Source: Kiritimatiellia bacterium (GTDB lineage: Bacteria > Verrucomicrobiota > Kiritimatiellia > RFP12 > UBA1067). Taken from it: a stretch of DNA of 44,686 nt. Below the pieces are notes generated by a model. The model made no database searches and was not told where the DNA came from. It was given only the letters and a program-made list of their open reading frames with translations. Numbering within the stretch: the first letter of the stretch is position 1; every line of letters begins with the position of its first letter. The position numbers and the translations under genes are program-made. Of this stretch, positions 1 through 7,012 are shown in pieces. The stretch is taken from NCBI GenBank assembly GCA_017514235.1, contig JAFWKK010000046.1, forward strand, positions 1 through 44,686, read 5' to 3'.

Positions 1-30
1 GCCCCTGCCGACCTTCCAGAGAGCCAACGG

Positions 31-537
31 ATGCTTGCTGCCGTCTCTGTCGTCATGCGTGACGGACACGCGTTAATTGAGTTTCTGCAATGCTTCACAA
101 ACGGCTATAGGGATGAGTTGGAGAAGGACGCGGTGAAATGGGCCAAATGCGAGGAGGAAGACTTGAAGTTGTCCCGTGCGAAACATCTCCGTGGAGACAT
201 GCCGACAAGCGTCGTGATGCGCAAGACCGTGCCGGGCCTGCCTGCAAATCTATTTATTCCATGCAAATACCATGTTCACCCTATTTCCATCCGCGTCCAG
301 AGGAGTGTCGCCGAGGAGCCGAACTACCGGGACACCATGGAGCTGACGCTCGAAGCCGAACCGCAGTTCCTTGGCGGCACCGGTGACCTCTCTCCAGCCG
401 ACGTTGATGCCGTCCGCGACTTCGTTGTCCGCAACCTCGAGCCGCTCCTTTCCTACTGGCACGAAAAGATCTCCTTCGATGACTTGCTCGCTGCATTAAG
501 GCAAACTGGTCTTATTGATAGGACGTTAAGGGTATGA
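31..537 (+). CDS. hypothetical protein, possibly 5'-partial
   Basis: I do not recognise this 168-residue protein. The frame stays open upstream to base 1 without a stop, so the gene could begin before the window. I chose the ATG at 31 because GAGAG lies about 8 nt upstream. The product is soluble and mixed charged, with no signal peptide or membrane segment and no motif I can name. Its stop (535-537) overlaps the ATG (534) of a 25-codon ORF, which in turn overlaps the glycohydrolase gene, so these may be translated as one coupled unit. Confidence 0.55.
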   Translation: MLAAVSVVMRDGHALIEFLQCFTNGYRDELEKDAVKWAKCEEEDLKLSRAKHLRGDMPTSVVMRKTVPGLPANLFIPCKYHVHPISIRVQRSVAEEPNYRDTMELTLEAEPQFLGGTGDLSPADVDAVRDFVVRNLEPLLSYWHEKISFDDLLAALRQTGLIDRTLRV

Positions 538-611
538 ACGATATACAATGGTGTGAGGCCGTACTCGGGTGGGATAGGCATGCAAAAAGTTATAACGGGA
601 CGTTGAAATGA
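534..611 (+). CDS. 25-residue overlapping small ORF
   Basis: An ATG at 534 overlaps the upstream stop (ATGA), and its own TGA (609-611) overlaps the ATG of the next gene at 608. The short peptide has two Trp and one Cys. The double overlap fits translational coupling between the upstream hypothetical gene and the glycohydrolase. It could instead be a chance frame bridging a 70-nt gap; no homology is recognised. Confidence 0.3.
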   Translation: MNDIQWCEAVLGWDRHAKSYNGTLK

Positions 612-1540
612 TGGCGCAGTTCATTAGTGTCACAACAAACAGGGCGGTCTATGAGAAGAACCGCGAAGTGTTTCATGACTGGGGCTACAGGACGGAGGAC
701 GGCGGGTTCGTCAGCCTTGGCGACAAGGCGTCGTTTCTCGCCGCGACGAAGGTGTATGACAAGCAGTTGCCGCCAGCGGCAGAAACCGATTTCCGGTTTG
801 AGTGCGAAACGGGCTGCGTGAACGCCGACTGTGCGGAGATGGCGAAGGGGTTGATTGACATGGGTTGCAACCCCGCGATTCTGAACCTTGCCTCGCGCCA
901 TCATGCTTGCGGCGGGTATGATTCAGGGGCGGGGGCGCAGGAGGAGTCGCTTTGCCGAGTCTCGACGCTGAGCCAGTCGCTCTACCAGTATTTCGATCCG
1001 TCGCTGCGGTGCGTCCGCGAAGCAGAGGTGGAGCCGCGAGGCAACGCCTATCCGCTAGACATCAACTTTGGCGGAGTCTATTCGCCGAACGTGACATTTT
1101 TCCGTTATGGGTCAACGGAGGGGTTTGAGTTCCGTAAGAACCCTTTTCGATGCGGGGTGATAACCGTTGCCGCGCTGAACTTCCGCGAGAACACGCGCTA
1201 TGTGAACGAAGAGCTGAAGTACAAGGCGGCAGGCGGAGGCTTCACGCCGGAGGGCGATGCGATCCAGATGAACAAGATCCGCACGATCTTCCGCATTGCG
1301 TTAGTGAACGGACACGACAGCCTCGTCCTTGGCGCGTTCGGATGCGGCGCGTTCAGACTTCCGCCGGAGGCAGTGGCCGAGCAGTTCTATCGGGCGTTGG
1401 ACGAGCCGGAGTTCACTTGTCGTTTCCGCGTTGTCGTCTTTGCGATACTCGAATACGGCGGCATATTTGGCGCTGGCAAGTTCAGCAGCAAGTTCGCCCC
1501 GTTCTACTATCTGTTCGGGAGTGACATGGCGTTGCGTTAA
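608..1540 (+). CDS. bacterial-type poly(ADP-ribose) glycohydrolase (TIGR02452/DUF2263-like)
   Basis: This 310-residue protein fits the microbial PARG family, which releases ADP-ribose from modified targets or small molecules. Seen: the family core reads ASRHHACGGYDSGAGAQEES (residues about 95-114), corresponding to the usual PGGG...QEE signature, with the two catalytic glutamates kept. A macro-like C-terminal segment VLGAFGCGAF is also present. Oddity: the usual GGG run is CGG here. The N-terminal region (about 20-60), with alternating charged residues, resembles the small helical domain of the family. The start is ATG 608 or ATG 611, with no strong ribosome-binding site, so coupling to the ORF ending at 611 is plausible. 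Such genes are common in accessory islands; a role in ADP-ribose reversal is inferred. Confidence 0.82.
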   Translation: MMAQFISVTTNRAVYEKNREVFHDWGYRTEDGGFVSLGDKASFLAATKVYDKQLPPAAETDFRFECETGCVNADCAEMAKGLIDMGCNPAILNLASRHHACGGYDSGAGAQEESLCRVSTLSQSLYQYFDPSLRCVREAEVEPRGNAYPLDINFGGVYSPNVTFFRYGSTEGFEFRKNPFRCGVITVAALNFRENTRYVNEELKYKAAGGGFTPEGDAIQMNKIRTIFRIALVNGHDSLVLGAFGCGAFRLPPEAVAEQFYRALDEPEFTCRFRVVVFAILEYGGIFGAGKFSSKFAPFYYLFGSDMALR

Positions 1541-1599
1541 CAAGATGATTTCGCGATGGTGTAATTCGCGGCATGAAAACCAAAGAAGGGAAGAAGGAA

Positions 1600-1767
1600 A
1601 TGGAGAAGATCGGCAATGGTAGCACGGCGAACGGCAACTTGGCGCATCTGAGCGGAGAGGACTGGATGTATCTTCTGCTGCATCAGCCGCGCTGGGAATA
1701 TGCTATCGCGCCTAGTCGCTCGCTGAGCCACGCTTCGTCCGGCGGGTGTTGGCCTGTGGTTTTGTGA
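1600..1767 (+). pseudogene. remnant of a WxxLLxxQP repeat protein
   Basis: This 55-codon frame has a good ribosome-binding site (GAAGGAA directly upstream of ATG 1600). It encodes LSGEDWMYLLLHQPRWEYA, which resembles one unit of the repeat proteins with L-G-x-W-x-x-L-L-x-x-Q-P-Q-F that are common in gut bacterial metagenomes. Only one unit is present, and the rest of the frame is low-complexity Ser/Gly/Pro before the stop. I read it as a truncated remnant; it could be a genuine short protein. Confidence 0.35.
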
Positions 1768-1771
1768 AGAA

Positions 1772-1800
1772 TTAACAACTTGTAATTGCTTTGATAGAAT
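1772..1800 (+). promoter_or_regulatory. predicted promoter of the metallophosphoesterase
   Basis: TTAACA (1772-1777), a 17-nt spacer, then TAGAAT (1795-1800) with TG at the extended -10 position. The same arrangement, including the TTAACA and TTTGATAG parts, recurs at 3771-3799. The start codon of the next gene lies 29 nt downstream. Confidence 0.6.
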
Positions 1801-1829
1801 TTCGTGCTGTAAAATGAAATGGGGAAAAG

Positions 1830-2357
1830 ATGGAGATGAAATACGACTTAAACCATACGTTCGTGACGAGCGACTACCACTTCCGAGACTGGACGCTCTT
1901 TGGCGGCGTGCTGGACGAAAGCACCAAAGAAGAGGAGATGCAGCATGTCGAGCTTTGGAACAGCGTCGTCGACAAGGACGACCTGGTGCTGTACATCGGC
2001 GACTTCTGCGACGGTGGAGTTGGCGACCTTGAAGAACTCAGTAAGAAACTGAATGGGCGCAAGATTCTTATAAAGGGCAACCACGACGAGCTGGGGGACG
2101 AATGGTATCACTGTGCGTTCGAGGATGTTGTAAACGAGATGCGCATCGACGAGTTGAACCTTAGGCTGATCCACGCAAAGGAAGAGGTGAAGGACCTGCG
2201 CCCCGGAGAGCGCGTCATCTACGGGCACGAGCATCGGCTCATGTCCGAGCCGCCGACCACCGCTCGGGGCTCCATCTGCGTTTGCGCGAAGTGGCACGGC
2301 TGGAAGCCGATCACGCTCGCCGAGGCGATCCGGCAGATGGATGCGGCGCAGGGTTAA
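1830..2357 (+). CDS. calcineurin-like metallophosphoesterase
   Basis: This 175-residue protein has the two-metal phosphoesterase motifs in order: TSDYHF (usual D-x-H, residues about 13-18), GDF (about 56), GNHDE (about 84-88), and GHEHR near the C-terminal third (about 131). The size and layout match small single-domain phosphodiesterases of the YfcE/MJ0936 type. The substrate cannot be read from the sequence. There is an AAAAG-type weak ribosome-binding site; a second in-frame ATG lies at 1836. A TTAACA/TAGAAT promoter precedes it, so it is probably transcribed alone. Confidence 0.82.
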   Translation: MEMKYDLNHTFVTSDYHFRDWTLFGGVLDESTKEEEMQHVELWNSVVDKDDLVLYIGDFCDGGVGDLEELSKKLNGRKILIKGNHDELGDEWYHCAFEDVVNEMRIDELNLRLIHAKEEVKDLRPGERVIYGHEHRLMSEPPTTARGSICVCAKWHGWKPITLAEAIRQMDAAQG

Positions 2358-2501
2358 CCCACTTCCAGATGACGCGGGCGTTCAACGGTGGAATGGACGC
2401 CTACATCGTGTTCCGCACGTCAAAGACCCGCAGCGCAGTCATCATCCGTTTCTGCTACAAGTAGACGAATAGAGGCAGTAGCGAAACCTCGGCGGTTCAT
2501 G

Positions 2502-2591
2502 CCGGACTGCCATGCCAGGGCTCTAAACAGCGCCGCATAGCGCGGCGCTGCGATTTCAGGTCGGTGTGTTGCGGCGGCGAACGGCGTCCGC
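2502..2591 (+). repeat. direct repeat copy 1 (remnant sigma-gene 3' end)
   Basis: This segment matches 4382-4476 almost base for base, apart from a few substitutions and a missing short CGGT duplication. In the second copy the first 40 bases encode the last codons of a sigma-like gene (C-x-ARAL-x-x-AA, stop). Here the same frame is readable (PDCHARALNSAA, stop) but the body of the gene is absent. Both copies contain the stem AGCGCCGC / GCGGCGCT just after or over the stop. I infer a duplicated and mostly deleted paralogue. The interval 2358-2681 holds nothing else I can support. Confidence 0.7.
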
Positions 2592-2681
2592 AGGGGATTA
2601 CTGCATTTTCTGCGTAAGGGAATGGCTGTGGCTCGGTTCTTACTTTGTGGATGGGACTTTAAAACGAAAAGGAACAGCATA

Positions 2682-2867
2682 ATGAAAGCAAATCAGAATC
2701 AAAGAATGGGATATGGCGTGACTCACACGCTTGAGGAGACGGCCCAGTTGCTTGGCGTCACACGTGAGCGGGTTCGCCAGATAGAAAAAAGAGCGCTGCT
2801 GAAGATAAGGAAGGCCCTTGCCGAGCGGTACGGGATCCACTCGTTCTCGGAAATGAAGTGGTCGTGA
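2682..2867 (+). CDS. free-standing sigma-70 region 4 / HTH protein
   Basis: This 61-residue protein starts at ATG 2682, with AAGGA about 8 nt upstream; an earlier in-frame ATG at 2622 lacks a site. Residues about 14-48 carry the classic sigma-70 region 4.2 helix-turn-helix: TLEETAQLLGVTRERVRQIE followed by a basic KRALLKIRKAL helix. There is no region 2 or other sigma domain, so it cannot act as a full sigma factor. It may bind -35-like DNA or RNA polymerase as a regulator. It sits between the metallophosphoesterase and a hydrolase gene, 74 nt before the latter. Confidence 0.75.
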   Translation: MKANQNQRMGYGVTHTLEETAQLLGVTRERVRQIEKRALLKIRKALAERYGIHSFSEMKWS

Positions 2868-2941
2868 AATGTGATTCTCGACCGTGAAGCCGCAGTCGAT
2901 GTAAGTTTAGCAAAATATCGACATCGCAAAAGGATGGAGAA

Positions 2942-3709
2942 ATGAAGTCTGTTGTGTGCATACATGGATTTGGCAGGCATCCCGGGGGTCGCCAGTCAGG
3001 GTTTTCGTCGGCACTGCGCACGGCTGTTGTGGAGCTGCTTGGCTCGGAGGTGGCCTGGAGCGAAGTGCTGTGGGACGACTTGCTTGCCTCGCCGGACATA
3101 TCGAGTTCGGCGTCGATGTTGATTGATGCACATAAAGCCGTATGCTCGTTCTACAACGGCAATGCGGGGACGGCGATTCGGCAGCGCGTGCGCGGCGCCT
3201 TAGCCGACGCTTCGGCGAGGGCGGATGATGGCGGCGTTGTTCTTCTTGGGCATTCATTTGGTGCTGCGATCGCCTACGACGTTGTTGCGAGGGGGCTGGC
3301 TCCCGATGTCCGCGACCTGCTTATGATGGGCGCGCCGATGGGGCTGATAAGGCATCCGGATATGTTGGCCAGGAACATGTTGGGCGGCAAAATGCATGGC
3401 CTTGGCGGAGTGCTGCATATTGTCGGTGCAGTCGCGGCGCAAATCTCAGGGATGGCAGATGTGGACTTCGGGCAACTCCCGGGCGGAGTGAGGGCGGTGG
3501 CGTTCCGTAATCCGAAAGACAAGCTGTCCGCCGGCCTTGGCGCGGAGTTCCCCGATGTCGAATGCCGTATGGTCGCACCGCTGCCGGGAACGCGCGGCCT
3601 TGAGCACCATAGGCTCTACTGGTACCACGAGGACGTCGCCGATTGGCTGTCGCGGGTGCTGTCTGCATCACAAACAGGAGGCGATGTCGCGCTCTCCAAC
3701 AAGCTGTAA
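2942..3709 (+). CDS. alpha/beta hydrolase
   Basis: This 255-residue protein has an N-terminal strand followed by CIHGFGRHPGG (oxyanion-hole type HGFG), the nucleophile elbow GHSFG (Ser at about residue 105), MGAPMG after the next strand, and a late His in LEHHRLYW. The order fits a serine hydrolase fold (lipase/esterase). No signal peptide is seen, so it is probably cytoplasmic. The ribosome-binding site is GGATGGAG about 5 nt before ATG 2942. The substrate is unknown. Confidence 0.75.
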   Translation: MKSVVCIHGFGRHPGGRQSGFSSALRTAVVELLGSEVAWSEVLWDDLLASPDISSSASMLIDAHKAVCSFYNGNAGTAIRQRVRGALADASARADDGGVVLLGHSFGAAIAYDVVARGLAPDVRDLLMMGAPMGLIRHPDMLARNMLGGKMHGLGGVLHIVGAVAAQISGMADVDFGQLPGGVRAVAFRNPKDKLSAGLGAEFPDVECRMVAPLPGTRGLEHHRLYWYHEDVADWLSRVLSASQTGGDVALSNKL

Positions 3710-3770
3710 CAGACGTTGACCGCCGCTCGTAAGGCTTAGTTTCATGGTTGTGATTTTGTCCGAGTATAGG

Positions 3771-3799
3771 TTAACAAGCCTGAAGACATTTGATAGTAT
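3771..3799 (+). promoter_or_regulatory. predicted promoter of the sigma-like gene
   Basis: TTAACA (3771-3776), 17 nt, TAGTAT (3794-3799) with an upstream TGA (extended -10). It matches the promoter at 1772-1800. The first in-frame ATG (3807) begins 7 nt after the -10 box, so transcription would start at or next to that codon. Confidence 0.55.
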
Positions 3800-3836
3800 T
3801 TGGGGTATGAAAAATAATGAAAAAGAGGATGTAAAG

Positions 3837-4421
3837 ATGAATAATGGCACGGTGCTCGATTGCCAGGCTTGGGGCGGACTCTACAAGAAGTTCCGCACTA
3901 GGCTCGTTAACAGCCTCAGTAGCAGCTATTGCCGCGCCGACCGCGAGGACGCGGTGGAGTTCGCCTTCGACAAGCTCATGCATAGAAAGGATGCAGTTGC
4001 GTATGGCGACAGGTTTCCCCGTACTGAGAAGGACTGGTTTTGGAACCTCTATTGGCAGTCCCGCTCTTTCCTGAGCCACATGAAGCACCGTTCCGGTCTC
4101 CACGCAAAGTATGTCGAGTCCATGTCGAAGGAATTCGAAGGCACATTCGATTCAGGGCTGCAGGGCGTCGACATGGATGCCGAAACATGTTCAGAGGCCC
4201 TCGCCAGGGCTCTTGAGATATTCAGGGTGGAACAGGGCATTTCCCGCCGTGACCTCAATGTCTTTGTCCTCCGCCAGCGTTTCCAGACTCCTTCGAAGGA
4301 AATTGCCGTTCGCTACGGCATCACGGTGAGCAATGTGGACGTGATCAGGCACCGCGTCGGCAAGCTCCTCAGGAAACATGGCCCGGACTGCTATGCCAGG
4401 GCTCTAGGCCGCGCCGCATAG
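3837..4421 (+). CDS. ECF-like sigma factor / HTH protein
   Basis: This 194-residue protein is acidic-basic and all-helical. Residues 1-80 (YKKFRTRLVNSL...DREDAVEFAFDKLM) look like sigma region 2, and the C-terminal part (RRDLNVFVLRQRFQTPSKEIAVRYGITVSNVDVIRHRVGKLLRK) looks like region 4 with a helix-turn-helix. The start at 3837 has GAGG 8 nt upstream; an alternative ATG at 3807 adds ten residues and would be leaderless. The final codons and the following 55 bases are repeated at 2502-2591. Target promoters are unknown. Confidence 0.65.
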   Translation: MNNGTVLDCQAWGGLYKKFRTRLVNSLSSSYCRADREDAVEFAFDKLMHRKDAVAYGDRFPRTEKDWFWNLYWQSRSFLSHMKHRSGLHAKYVESMSKEFEGTFDSGLQGVDMDAETCSEALARALEIFRVEQGISRRDLNVFVLRQRFQTPSKEIAVRYGITVSNVDVIRHRVGKLLRKHGPDCYARALGRAA

Positions 4422-4476
4422 CGCGGCGCTGCGATTTCAGGTCGGTCGGTGTGTTGCGGCGGCGAACGGCGTCCGC
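4382..4476 (+). repeat. direct repeat copy 2, over the 3' end of the sigma-like gene
   Basis: This is the partner of 2502-2591. It covers the last 13 codons of the sigma-like gene, its stop, the GC-rich stem CGCCGC / GCGGCG and about 45 bases of trailing sequence. The stem lacks a strong U-tract, so I do not call it a terminator. The rest of 4422-4754 contains no gene I can support. Confidence 0.7.
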
Positions 4477-4640
4477 TCATTGTCTGGGGCGGCCGTCAAT
4501 TAATTGTTCAACACACCCACTCGCTGTCAAGCGGCGTTCAATGCCGCAATCGCCGACCGGCCTGGGAACCTCCAAGCCCCCTGCTCCGTATGGGCGGGAT
4601 GAGACGAATCGGGGGCTTTGCGCCGACAGGCGGGGGTATA

Positions 4641-4694
4641 ACCACGGACGTACACGGACGGGCTGTGCGCCGCGTGTCCGTGTCAATCTGTGGT
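4641..4694. repeat. imperfect inverted repeat upstream of the trp promoter
   Basis: Arms ACACGGAC (4652-4659) and GTCCGTGT (4676-4683) are perfectly complementary, and the outer ACCAC (4641-4645) pairs with GTGGT (4690-4694). The stem is long and lacks a U-tract, so it looks more like a dispersed palindromic element than a terminator. Confidence 0.5.
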
Positions 4695-4754
4695 TCATTA
4701 CAGCGTTCCATATCGTGACAATGGAGCGGCCCCATTGAGAACTTTTTAACCCCA

Positions 4755-4784
4755 TTGACGCGGCGGGGACAGTTGTGGTAGAAT
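4755..4784 (+). promoter_or_regulatory. predicted trp operon promoter
   Basis: TTGACG (4755-4760), an 18-nt spacer, TAGAAT (4779-4784) preceded by TGG (extended -10). The start of transcription would be near 4791, about 20 nt before the leader peptide ATG. This is the best -35/-10 pair in the window. Confidence 0.65.
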
Positions 4785-4810
4785 ACGCGCCAACTGGGAA
4801 AATAACAGTC

Positions 4811-4870
4811 ATGATTAACTTCGCAATCAGCAACATCTGGTGGTGGTATCTCGCTCACGAGGCGAGGTAG
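4811..4870 (+). CDS. trpL: trp operon leader peptide
   Basis: This is a 19-codon ORF, MINFAISNIWWWYLAHEAR, with three consecutive Trp codons (4838-4846), ending in TAG. Position and content are typical of a tryptophan attenuation leader: ribosomes stalling at the Trp codons when charged tRNA-Trp is low change the folding of the downstream RNA. GCGAGG (4862-4867), at the end of the ORF, can pair with CCTCGC (4908-4913), which is part of the terminator stem. Confidence 0.85.
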   Translation: MINFAISNIWWWYLAHEAR

Positions 4871-4903
4871 TCCGCTAGAGTTGTCTTGATTGGCATAGGG
4901 TCG

Positions 4904-4942
4904 GCGGCCTCGCTTCGGGAGAAGCGGGGCCGCTTCGTTTTT
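4904..4942 (+). terminator. trp attenuator terminator
   Basis: The stem GCGGCC (4904-4909) pairs with GGCCGC (4928-4933). It is extended inward by CGCTT / AAGCG and followed by TTCG and a run of five T (4938-4942). It lies 34 nt after the trpL stop and 35 nt before trpE. Alternative pairing of its 5' arm with upstream sequence would relieve termination. Confidence 0.8.
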
Positions 4943-4976
4943 GTCGTCAACGTCAACAGATAAAACAAGGAGAGAC

Positions 4977-6446
4977 ATGCTAAGAGAACTGACAGAGGAG
5001 GCATACGGGCTGAAGGCCGCGAACGGCGGCATCATTCCCGTCTACCGAGAATACCTCGCCGACATGGATACGCCGGTCTCCGCGCTGGCGCACCTGGGCC
5101 CCGAGGAGGACGCGTTCCTGCTCGAGAGCGTGGCCGGCGGCACGGGAGCGCGCTACTCGTTCCTCGGCGTCGAGCCGAGGGAGACGCTGATCGCCGACGG
5201 TCCGACGGTGCTTGTGCGCCGAGCAGGCGGCGGCATCGAGTTCGCTGAAGGCGAGGGAGGCTTCCTGGGCGCACTCAGGCAGCGGCTCGCCGGGCGCGGG
5301 TTCCGACCCGACCCCGACCTGCCGCCGCTGCAGGGAGGCGCGGCGGGCTACGTGTCATACGACGCGATCGCCGAGTTCGAGCCGCGCGTCGGGCTGTCGC
5401 GAGAGTCGGGTACGCCGTCTGCGGCGTTCATGGTTTCCGAGAACCTGCTGGTTTTCGACAACGTGCGCCGTACGGTGACGGTGATCGTTGCGGCGGACTC
5501 GTCGGACCCTGACGCCTACCCGAAGGCTTGCGACAAGATCGACGAGCTCTACGCGCGCTTCTTTCGCCGCGAAAGGCCCTGCCCGCGCACACGCCGAGCA
5601 TCTTCCGGCGACGGAGCGGGCTTCGTGCCGGAGATGACGGCCGACGAGTTCGCCGCGATCGTCGCAAAATGCAAGGCCGACATATTGAACGGCGAATGCA
5701 TACAGATCGTGCCGTCCCAGAAGTTCACGCGCGAGAGCGACGTAGATTCCGTCTCGCTCTATCGGGCGTTGCGCATGGTAAACCCCTCTCCGTACAACAT
5801 CTTCATGAAGATCGGCGAACGCACGCTGATCGGCTCGTCGCCGGAGGAGCTCGTGAAGCTCGAGGGGCGCCGGGCGACGACTTGCCCGATAGCCGGCACG
5901 CGTCCGCGCGGCCTGACTCCGGCGGAGGACGCGGCAAACGAGCGCGAGCTCGTGTCCGACGCGAAGGAGAACGCCGAGCACGTGATGCTCGTGGACCTCG
6001 GGCGCAACGACCTCGGCCGCGTCTGCGAGACGGGCAGCGTGAAGGTGGCGTCGTTCGCGCACGTCGAGCGCTATTCGCACGTCATGCACCTCGTATCGGA
6101 CGTGGAGGGAGAGCTGGCGGCGGGCAAGGACGGCTTCGACCTCCTTCGCGCGGCGTTCCCGGCCGGCACGCTCACCGGCGCCCCGAAGATACGCGCGATG
6201 GAGCTGATCGCACAGTACGAGAAGTCGCCGCGCGGCATCTACGGCGGCGCCGCCGGCTACTTCAGCTACACGGGCGACATGGACTTCGCCATCGTCATAC
6301 GCACGCTCGTCAAGTCCGGACGGACGCTGACGATGCGCGCCGGGGCCGGCATCGTAGCCGACTCCGACCCGCTTAAGGAGTACCAGGAGACCGTCAACAA
6401 GTCCAAGGCCGTCTTCGAGGCGGTCAAGTTCGCGGAGGCACTATGA
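4977..6446 (+). CDS. trpE: anthranilate synthase component I
   Basis: This 489-residue protein turns chorismate plus ammonia into anthranilate with TrpG. Seen: an N-terminal Trp-binding region (LLESVAGGTGARYSFLG), and a C-terminal chorismate-utilising domain with PSPYNIFMKIG, IGSSPEELVKLEG, CPIAGTRPRG, LVDLGRNDLGRVC, GTLTGAPKIRAMELI and GGAAGYFSYTGDMDFAI. The LLES motif suggests feedback inhibition by tryptophan. I chose ATG 4977 because AAGGAGAG lies 2 nt upstream; the TTG at 4941 lies inside the attenuator T-tract. Its stop overlaps the trpG start by 4 nt. Cytoplasmic; first step of the pathway. Confidence 0.95.
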   Translation: MLRELTEEAYGLKAANGGIIPVYREYLADMDTPVSALAHLGPEEDAFLLESVAGGTGARYSFLGVEPRETLIADGPTVLVRRAGGGIEFAEGEGGFLGALRQRLAGRGFRPDPDLPPLQGGAAGYVSYDAIAEFEPRVGLSRESGTPSAAFMVSENLLVFDNVRRTVTVIVAADSSDPDAYPKACDKIDELYARFFRRERPCPRTRRASSGDGAGFVPEMTADEFAAIVAKCKADILNGECIQIVPSQKFTRESDVDSVSLYRALRMVNPSPYNIFMKIGERTLIGSSPEELVKLEGRRATTCPIAGTRPRGLTPAEDAANERELVSDAKENAEHVMLVDLGRNDLGRVCETGSVKVASFAHVERYSHVMHLVSDVEGELAAGKDGFDLLRAAFPAGTLTGAPKIRAMELIAQYEKSPRGIYGGAAGYFSYTGDMDFAIVIRTLVKSGRTLTMRAGAGIVADSDPLKEYQETVNKSKAVFEAVKFAEAL

Positions 6447-7012
6447 TACTGATGATAGACAACTACGACTCGTTCACCTACAACCTCGTGCAGGCGTTCC
6501 GTTCGCTCGGCGCAGACATGGAGGTGGTGCGAAACGATGCGATCGACGTCGCCGGGATACGCGCCCTGCGGCCTGCCGCGCTCGTGCTGTCGCCAGGTCC
6601 CGGCAACCCCGACTCCGCAGGCGTCACGCTCGAGGCGGCGAAGGCGTTCGCGGGCGAGATCCCGATCTTCGGCGTCTGCCTCGGCCATCAGTCCGTCGCT
6701 CAGGCGTTCGGCGCGCGGATAGTACACGCCAGGCGACTGATGCACGGCAAGACCAGCCCGATCCGCCACGACGGCAAGGGCGTCTTCGCCGGGCTGCCGC
6801 AGGGCTTCGCCGCGATGCGCTACCACTCGCTTGCGGTCGAGCGCGAAACGCTGCCTGGCTGCCTTGAGGTCAGCGCGGAGGCGGACGACGGCGAGATAAT
6901 GGGCCTCAGGCACCGGACGCTGCCCATAGAGACGGTGCAGTACCACCCGGAATCGATCGGGACGCCCGAGGGCATGCGCCAGATGAAGAACTTCCTGGAG
7001 GGGTTGTCATGA
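6443..7012 (+). CDS. trpG: anthranilate synthase component II (glutamine amidotransferase)
   Basis: This 189-residue class I glutamine amidotransferase supplies ammonia to TrpE. The catalytic triad is visible: Cys79 in GVCLGHQ, and His168 and Glu170 in VQYHPES. The N-terminal MIDNYDSFTYNL and LSPGPGNPDSAG oxyanion segments are typical. It overlaps trpE and the trpDC fusion by 4 nt on each side (ATGA), so translation is coupled. The same fold serves PabA, but the operon makes TrpG the main role; dual use for folate synthesis is possible. Confidence 0.95.
   Translation: MILMIDNYDSFTYNLVQAFRSLGADMEVVRNDAIDVAGIRALRPAALVLSPGPGNPDSAGVTLEAAKAFAGEIPIFGVCLGHQSVAQAFGARIVHARRLMHGKTSPIRHDGKGVFAGLPQGFAAMRYHSLAVERETLPGCLEVSAEADDGEIMGLRHRTLPIETVQYHPESIGTPEGMRQMKNFLEGLS

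Noticed and set aside
2282-2464. 60-codon ORF overlapping the metallophosphoesterase end
   Set aside because: Starts inside the gene without a ribosome-binding site; the part beyond the gene shows no recognisable motif, though a decayed gene cannot be excluded.
4449-4738. Two overlapping ORFs upstream of the trp promoter
   Set aside because: They cross the direct repeat and the palindrome, lack protein-like composition and have no ribosome-binding site.
5528-6376. 282-codon ORF in another frame of trpE
   Set aside because: Arg-rich shadow frame inside a confidently identified gene.
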